Made by a program: the position numbers and the translations under genes | Shown here: piece after piece, positions 59,634 through 64,000 of the stretch | Numbering within the stretch: the stretch's first letter is position 1 | How the letters are laid out: the number at the start of each line of letters is the position of its first letter | Notes under the pieces: generated by a model | Databases searched by the model: none | Seen by the model: only the letters and a program-made list of their open reading frames with translations | Told to the model about the DNA's origin: nothing | Origin: Streptomyces griseoincarnatus | Lineage (GTDB): Bacteria > Actinomycetota > Actinomycetes > Streptomycetales > Streptomycetaceae | Direction: 5' to 3' | NCBI GenBank assembly: GCA_014649575.1 | Contig: BMTH01000009.1 | Location: 248,001 to 312,000, forward strand | DNA length: 64,000 nucleotides

Positions 59634-60593
59634 TCAGGAGCCGCCCGCGGCCTTCCTCGCCCTCCCCCGCCCCACCTGCGTCCGCACCGCCCCCATGCTC
59701 GCCGCGATGACCAGCGCGATGGCCGCGGCCTCCGTCGCGGCGAGGGCCTGGTCGAGGACGAGGAAGCCGGCGGCGGCCGCGAGGGCCGGTTCCAGGCTCA
59801 TCAGGATCGCGAACGTCGACGCGGGCAGGCGTCGCAGCGCGAGGAGTTCGAGGGTGTAGGGCAGGACGGACGACAGCACCGCGACCGCCGCGCCCAGCGC
59901 GAAGGTCGTCGGGTCCAGCAGCTTCGTGCCGGACTCCAGCACCCCCAGCGGCAGGAACAGCACCGCCGCCACCGCCATGGCGAGCGCGAGCCCGTCGGCC
60001 TGCGGGAAGCGGCGTCCGGTCCGCGCGCTGAAGACGATGTACGCAGCCCACATCGCCCCGGCGGCCAGGGCGAACGCGACGCCCAGCGGGTCGAGGCCGC
60101 TGAAGCCTCCGCCGCCCAGGAGGAACACGCCGGCGAGGGCGAGCGCGGCCCACACGAGGTTGACCGCACGCCGGGAGGCCAGCACGGAGAGGGCGAGCGG
60201 GCCCAGCACCTCCAGGGTGACCGCGGGGCCGAGCGGGATGCGGGCGACGGACTGGTAGAAGAGGCCGTTCATCGCGGCCATGGCGAGGCCGAAGACGATC
60301 ACCGTGCCCCAGTCCGCGCGCGAGTGACCGCGCAGCCGCGGCCGGCACAGCACCATCAGCACCACCGCCGCGACCAGCAGGCGCAGGGTCACCACCCCGA
60401 GCGCGCCGGCGCGCGGCATCAGCGTGACCGCGAGCGCCCCGCCGAACTGCACGGAGATCCCGCCGGCCAGCACCAGTCCGACCGGCCCGAGGGAGCCGCG
60501 GCGGCCGCCCGGGGCGTCGGGCTGCGCGGGGGCGGCGGGGCCGTGGGCCTGCCCGGAAGCGGTGGACGGGGTGGCGGCGCTGGGGGTGGTCAC
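59634..60593 (-). CDS. EamA-family (DMT superfamily) transporter
   Basis: 319 residues from GTG 60593 with GGAAGG upstream. A Pro/Ala-rich N-terminus (about residues 1-33) is followed by about ten transmembrane helices in two EamA repeats (GLVLAGGISVQFGGALAVTL; AALALAGVFLLGGGGFSGLD; AAVAVLSSVLPYTLELLALR with a following EPALAAAAGFLVLDQALAATE). RhtA-like exporters of this family export amino acids such as threonine or homoserine. A palindrome lies upstream at 60647-60667. Confidence 0.87.
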   Translation of the reverse strand: MTTPSAATPSTASGQAHGPAAPAQPDAPGGRRGSLGPVGLVLAGGISVQFGGALAVTLMPRAGALGVVTLRLLVAAVVLMVLCRPRLRGHSRADWGTVIVFGLAMAAMNGLFYQSVARIPLGPAVTLEVLGPLALSVLASRRAVNLVWAALALAGVFLLGGGGFSGLDPLGVAFALAAGAMWAAYIVFSARTGRRFPQADGLALAMAVAAVLFLPLGVLESGTKLLDPTTFALGAAVAVLSSVLPYTLELLALRRLPASTFAILMSLEPALAAAAGFLVLDQALAATEAAAIALVIAASMGAVRTQVGRGRARKAAGGS

Positions 60594-60646
60594 GGTGCCT
60601 TCCAGGGACGTAGGAGACGCGAGCGGTGCGGGGTGACGCGCGACTG

Positions 60647-60667
60647 CATCGAGCGTGCAGCTCGATG
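60647..60667. promoter_or_regulatory. Palindrome upstream of the EamA gene
   Basis: CATCGAGC, 5 bases, GCTCGATG: perfect 8-bp arms, 54 bp before the EamA start. This fits a LysR/MarR- or GntR-type operator; no adjacent regulator gene is present. Confidence 0.45.
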
Positions 60668-60838
60668 TACTCGCAGGTCCAGCGTATTGGACTACGTCAG
60701 CACCGTGAAGTGTTTATATGCCTGACGATGCGACCCGCGTACCGTCCGGGTCAACTCCGTCCACGGTGCGGACGTCCTACCCGGTACGGTTCCCCCTGGT
60801 GACACCCCGTCCGCTCCCCCCCTTTCGACTGAGGTTCC

Positions 60839-61291
60839 GTGCGACGACTCCTGGTCCGTGTCTGGCGACTCCTGCGCCCGTTGCAGAGCCGCATCGTGTG
60901 GCTGCTGCACGCCAAGTTCGTGGTCGGCGTGACGGGAGTGGTGCGCGACGACGAGGGACGGGTGCTGCTGCTGAGACACCGGATGTGGCCGCCCGGCCGC
61001 CAGTGGGGCCTGCCGAGCGGCTTCGCGCGCAAGGGCGAGGACTTCCGGGCGACCGTGGTGCGCGAGGTCAAGGAGGAGACCGGCCTCGACGTGGAGGTCG
61101 GCCGCCTGGTCATGCTGAACAGCGGCCTGCGCACCCGCGTGGAGGTGGCCTTCGAGGCCCGCCTCCTCGGCGGCGAACTGCGCCTGGACCCGTTCGAGAT
61201 CCTGGAGGCCCGCTGGTGCGAACCGGACGCCCTCCCCGAGGGCGTCCAGCCGGTGTGCCACCCGCTGGTGCGGGGCGAGACGACGCCCTGA
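60839..61291 (+). CDS. Nudix hydrolase
   Basis: 150 residues from GTG 60839. The Nudix box is complete: G61 to L83 with Glu67 and REVKEETGL (GX5EX7REUXEEXGU). It hydrolyses a nucleoside diphosphate linked to another moiety, with Mg. An N-terminal amphipathic segment (RRLLVRVWRLLRPLQSRIVW) may be membrane-proximal. No diagnostic substrate-specific residue is evident. A tandem hexanucleotide array follows after its stop. Confidence 0.9.
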   Translation: MRRLLVRVWRLLRPLQSRIVWLLHAKFVVGVTGVVRDDEGRVLLLRHRMWPPGRQWGLPSGFARKGEDFRATVVREVKEETGLDVEVGRLVMLNSGLRTRVEVAFEARLLGGELRLDPFEILEARWCEPDALPEGVQPVCHPLVRGETTP

Positions 61292-61341
61292 GACCCGCAT
61301 TCGGTCGAACATCAACCCGTCGCCCCACTGCACCGGCCCCG

Positions 61342-61389
61342 ACCCGCACCCGCACCCGCACCCGCACCCGCACCCGCACCCGCACCCGC
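61342..61389. repeat. Hexanucleotide tandem array, (ACCCGC)8
   Basis: Eight perfect consecutive ACCCGC units (48 bp) between the Nudix stop and the end of the convergent Mrr-TerD gene. Such short tandem arrays change copy number by slippage. The rest of the 187-bp gap shows no gene. Confidence 0.9.
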
Positions 61390-61478
61390 CGATCCTGCCC
61401 ACCTGGGCGATGCAGGTCACCGTCGATGATCACACCCGCGACCCGCACGCGCGTACGCCGCACCCCCGCCCCGCGGGG

Positions 61479-63539
61479 CTACCGCACCTCGATCCCGAAG
61501 TCCTGCACGAGTTCTTCGAGCCCGCCCCGGTAGCCCTTGCCGCCGAGGACGAAGTCCCAGTCGCCGTTCGCGCGGCGGCGGAACGAGCCGAGGACCAGGG
61601 CCGTCTCTCCCGCCCGGCCGTCGGACACCTCTAGCCGGCCCAGCTCGGTGAGCCCCGGGTCGAGGAGGCGGATGCGGGCGTCCGTGAAGCCCGCGAGGTC
61701 CGCGTCCGGGTTGACCTCCGGGTCGACGGCCGCGACCAGCACGAAGCGGTCGGCCTCGTCGGGCAGGCCGTCGAAGGCGACGCGGATCGCGGCCTTGTCG
61801 GGTGCGGTGGCCTCCAGGGCGCGGACGGCGCCGTCCGGGGTGCCCGGGTTGTTGAAGAAGACGAAGTGGTCGTCGCTGAGCACCCGGCTGCCGCGGCACA
61901 CGAGCGCGCACACGTCCAGCGCGACGCCGCCGGTCCAGCCCATGCCCAGGACGTTGTAGTCGTCCGGCAGCCGGTCCTCGTCCGGGTCCGCCGGACGGGC
62001 CGTGTCCCCGGTCGCCCCGTCGCCCAGCCGTCCCCGCAGTCCGTGCCGGTGGAGGAGGTCGACCAGCTCGGGGCCCGCGATGAGCTCCAGCGGCTTGCCG
62101 CTCGCGAAGGTGTGCGAGCCGGGGCCGAAGCCGGACGTCGTCACGAGGACGCCCTTGTTGGCGCCGGCGTCCTGCACGGTGCCGTAGAGGTCGCGTACGG
62201 CAGTGGGCGGCACCGTGTTCCGGTAGCGCTTCACCTGGACGACGATCTTGCCGCCGCGGATCGGCGTCGGGTCCAGCGCGTCGACGTCCACGCCGCCGTC
62301 GTTGGAGCGCTGGGTGGTCACCGCCTGCATGCCCATGGCTCGGAAGAGGTCGGCGACCAGGTTCTCGAAGGCCACCGGGTCCATCGCGAACAGGTCGGGG
62401 TCCTCGTCGCCGCCGTGGGCGACGACCCGGTCGCCGACGTCCTGCGGCCGCCTGCCCGGCCGTACGGCCGCGAGCTGGTCGGGGCGTGCCGAGATCTGCC
62501 CGCGCAGCGCGTCGACGAAGCAGCTCTCCGGGTCCACCTGCGCCAGGTGCAGCTCCTGGAACGCGGCGCGCTCGGCCATGACGGTGGCCAGGTGGATCCG
62601 CCCGGGGCGGCCCGTCGTCGGGTCGTGGCCGTCGACGAAGCCGTTCAGCGCCACCGATTCCAGGGCGCCCTGCTCGTCCGCGGCGAACAGCTCGTGCAGC
62701 ACGAGCAGCATGCACTGGGCCAGAACCTCCTTGTACAGCGCACGCCGCCGGCCCACGGGGCGGGGCGTCTCCTTGTCCTGGTCGACGCTCGCCATGTACC
62801 GGACCGCCTTGGTCTCCGGCACCACGTCGTACGCGGGCAGCTCCCAGTCCAGGACGAGCTGTCCCGCCGCCGGGTCGTAGGCCGCCGCCACCTGGCGCGG
62901 GAACCCCTCCGGCCAGGCCGTCGAGGAGTACAGGGCGGCCGAGAAGTACTCGATCACGGCGTCGGGCTCGCGGCGGCGCACGCCCTCGACGGTCGCGGTG
63001 ACCCCGGCGTTGTGCCGGCGCACCTCGGCCAGCTGGGCGTCGGCCCACTCCTGGTACTGCCGCTGGTAGGAGGCGAGTTGCTGCTGCCGCGCCGCCTCGG
63101 CGGCCTGCGCCGCGTGCCAGTCCCGCTCGAACCGCGCCCGGGCCTCCGCCTGCGCCTGGGCCCTGCGGTTCGCGGTCCAGCCGCCGCCCTGCGGCTGGTA
63201 GGCGCGGGCGTCCGGCATGGGCACCGGCTGGGCGAGCGGGCCGGGCGCGAACGGCTGCACGGTCTCCGCCCGCACCAGCGTCGTGGCCCGGAACGGCGCC
63301 GCGCGGCACCCCGACGCGAGCAGCGCCCGCAAAGACGCGACCCGCGCGTCCAGTTCCTCCGTACGCCGGAGGGCCTCCGCCTTCCGGTACTCACGGTGGT
63401 CCCGCTCGACCCGCCGCCGATGGGCCCGCGCCCGCTGCTCCTCCTGCCGCAGCCGCCTGGCGTCGGCCTCCCGCTGACGCTGCTGCTGCCGCTGCATTTC
63501 GGCCCAGACGCCGACAAAACCGGTGGAACGACGACTCAT
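61479..63539 (-). CDS. Mrr-type restriction endonuclease fused to a TerD domain
   Basis: 686 residues from ATG 63539. Residues 1 to about 190 are charged coiled coil (QRQREADARRLRQEEQRARA). Residues about 380-490 are an Mrr_cat nuclease with the PD-(D/E)xK core: FENLVADLFRAMGM, SNDGGVDVDALD, then VVQVKRYRNTV and GANKGVLVTTSGFGPGSHTF. Residues about 530-686 form a TerD/TerZ-like calcium-binding domain (SDDHFVFFNNPGTPDGAVRA; VDPEVNPDADLAGFTDARIR). No modification gene is adjacent, so it is more likely a type IV-like or stress-response nuclease than a classical restriction enzyme. All nuclease residues appear intact. Confidence 0.9.
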   Translation of the reverse strand: MSRRSTGFVGVWAEMQRQQQRQREADARRLRQEEQRARAHRRRVERDHREYRKAEALRRTEELDARVASLRALLASGCRAAPFRATTLVRAETVQPFAPGPLAQPVPMPDARAYQPQGGGWTANRRAQAQAEARARFERDWHAAQAAEAARQQQLASYQRQYQEWADAQLAEVRRHNAGVTATVEGVRRREPDAVIEYFSAALYSSTAWPEGFPRQVAAAYDPAAGQLVLDWELPAYDVVPETKAVRYMASVDQDKETPRPVGRRRALYKEVLAQCMLLVLHELFAADEQGALESVALNGFVDGHDPTTGRPGRIHLATVMAERAAFQELHLAQVDPESCFVDALRGQISARPDQLAAVRPGRRPQDVGDRVVAHGGDEDPDLFAMDPVAFENLVADLFRAMGMQAVTTQRSNDGGVDVDALDPTPIRGGKIVVQVKRYRNTVPPTAVRDLYGTVQDAGANKGVLVTTSGFGPGSHTFASGKPLELIAGPELVDLLHRHGLRGRLGDGATGDTARPADPDEDRLPDDYNVLGMGWTGGVALDVCALVCRGSRVLSDDHFVFFNNPGTPDGAVRALEATAPDKAAIRVAFDGLPDEADRFVLVAAVDPEVNPDADLAGFTDARIRLLDPGLTELGRLEVSDGRAGETALVLGSFRRRANGDWDFVLGGKGYRGGLEELVQDFGIEVR

Positions 63540-63715
63540 GTGCTGCGGGCCCTCCCCCAAGGCACTCCGGTTGTCCCCACAACCAGGTATGACGCACGAC
63601 TCTAACCAGCAACGGCTGCCCCGCACATCGACTTGACAGAGGCCGTTCCGACGGCCCGGCGCGGCTCGCGGAGAATGCGGTGGCGGCCGGCCGGCCCCTT
63701 GTTAGGGTGCGCCCC

Positions 63716-64000
63716 GTGGCAGAGATCAGGCAGGTGCAAGTCACGTTCGACTGTGCGGAGCCCGAGCGGGTGGCCCGGTTCTGGTGCGAAGTGCTCGGGT
63801 ACACCGTCGTGCCGCCCGAGGGGTACAGCTCCTGGGACGCGTTCAACCGGGAGCGGTTCCCCGACGGGGAGGGCGCCTGGTGTTCGGCGAGCGACCCGAC
63901 CGGCGCCGGGCCACGGCTGTTCTTCCAGCGGGTGCCCGAGGGCAAGACCGTCAAGAACCGCGTCCACCTCGACGTCCGCGTCGGCACCGGGCTGACCGGT
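63716..64000 (+). CDS. VOC-family protein, 3' end outside window
   Basis: 95 codons from GTG 63716 to the right edge. Start: VAEIRQVQVTFDCAEPERVA, then FWCEVLGYTVV, then RLFFQRVPEGKTVKNRVHLD, the strand order of glyoxalase/bleomycin-resistance domains (metal ligands not judged). TAGGGT at 63703-63708 ends 7 nt before the GTG with no ribosome site, so the transcript may be leaderless. Bases 63540-63715 contain no gene. Confidence 0.8.
   Translation, partial: MAEIRQVQVTFDCAEPERVARFWCEVLGYTVVPPEGYSSWDAFNRERFPDGEGAWCSASDPTGAGPRLFFQRVPEGKTVKNRVHLDVRVGTGLTG

Noticed and set aside
61331..61390. Possible coding of the hexamer array as a Thr-Arg or Gly-Cys repeat protein
   Set aside because: The array lies between two gene ends in both directions; frames through it lack starts with ribosome sites.
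1..64000. CRISPR array, insertion sequence, phage or biosynthetic gene cluster
   Set aside because: No regularly spaced repeats with unique spacers, no transposase or integrase, and no PKS, NRPS or terpene synthase genes were recognised.

Overview
The window is chromosomal DNA of a Streptomyces. GC content is very high, third codon positions are almost all G or C, GTG starts and GTGA stop/start overlaps are frequent, I found no TTA codon where I looked, and hallmark Streptomyces genes are present: afsR, afsS, afsK, dmdR1, nagS, an NsdA-type regulator and an SCO4402-family protein. From memory, the order follows the S. coelicolor core segment from about SCO4430 down to SCO4380. This is ordinary core chromosome with small accessory islets.

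Layout. 1-2.8 kb: a truncated STAND-type ATPase gene, divergent from a Phd/RelE toxin-antitoxin pair. 2.8-9 kb: coenzyme F420 genes (fbiC and a luciferase-like F420 oxidoreductase on the minus strand; a PHP metallohydrolase and a deazaflavin-type nitroreductase on the plus strand). 9.1-17.6 kb: the AfsK-AfsR-AfsS antibiotic regulatory cascade, interrupted after afsS by a roughly 2 kb islet of unfamiliar and decayed genes. 17.8-25.4 kb: a VOC protein, TetR, two flavin-fold oxidases, a flavin monooxygenase, an MFS exporter, a GlxA-type regulator and an anti-sigma-type ATPase. 25.9-29 kb: EF-hand protein, STAS antagonist, sigma factor and its zinc-finger partner. 29.2-36.4 kb: purU, an SCO4402-family gene, a binding lipoprotein, a P/Q/G-rich membrane protein, an NsdA-like regulator and a prim-pol fragment protein. 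36.5-43 kb: an ABC exporter, two hydrolases, the iron repressor dmdR1 and the aminosugar gene nagS with a DasR-type site. 43.3-48.1 kb: a PAS/GAF protein, an apparent independent small transcript, citrate synthase, pdxH and a FitA/VapC-type toxin-antitoxin pair. 48.1-58.3 kb: an eight-gene operon, transcribed leftward, for activation, dehydrogenation, biotin-dependent carboxylation and hydration of an acyl-CoA, with a TetR gene as its last member and a TetR-like palindrome in front. 58.4-64 kb: toxin-antitoxin-like remnants, an EamA transporter, a Nudix hydrolase, an Mrr nuclease-TerD fusion and the start of a VOC gene.

How the genes work together. AfsK should phosphorylate AfsR, which should activate afsS through a heptamer direct repeat found at the expected place. 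DmdR1 (iron) and a DasR-type site (aminosugars) share one divergent promoter region. The catabolic operon encodes a complete acyl-CoA carboxylase pair (biotin carboxylase/carrier plus carboxyltransferase).

The most unusual elements are: a strong promoter followed by a 12-codon ORF and a three-way-junction RNA at 45.02-45.27 kb that serves no downstream gene; the Mrr-TerD fusion; a 17-codon leader peptide before a hydrolase at 38.97 kb; and a 90-bp tandem duplication across the 3' end of the PAS gene.
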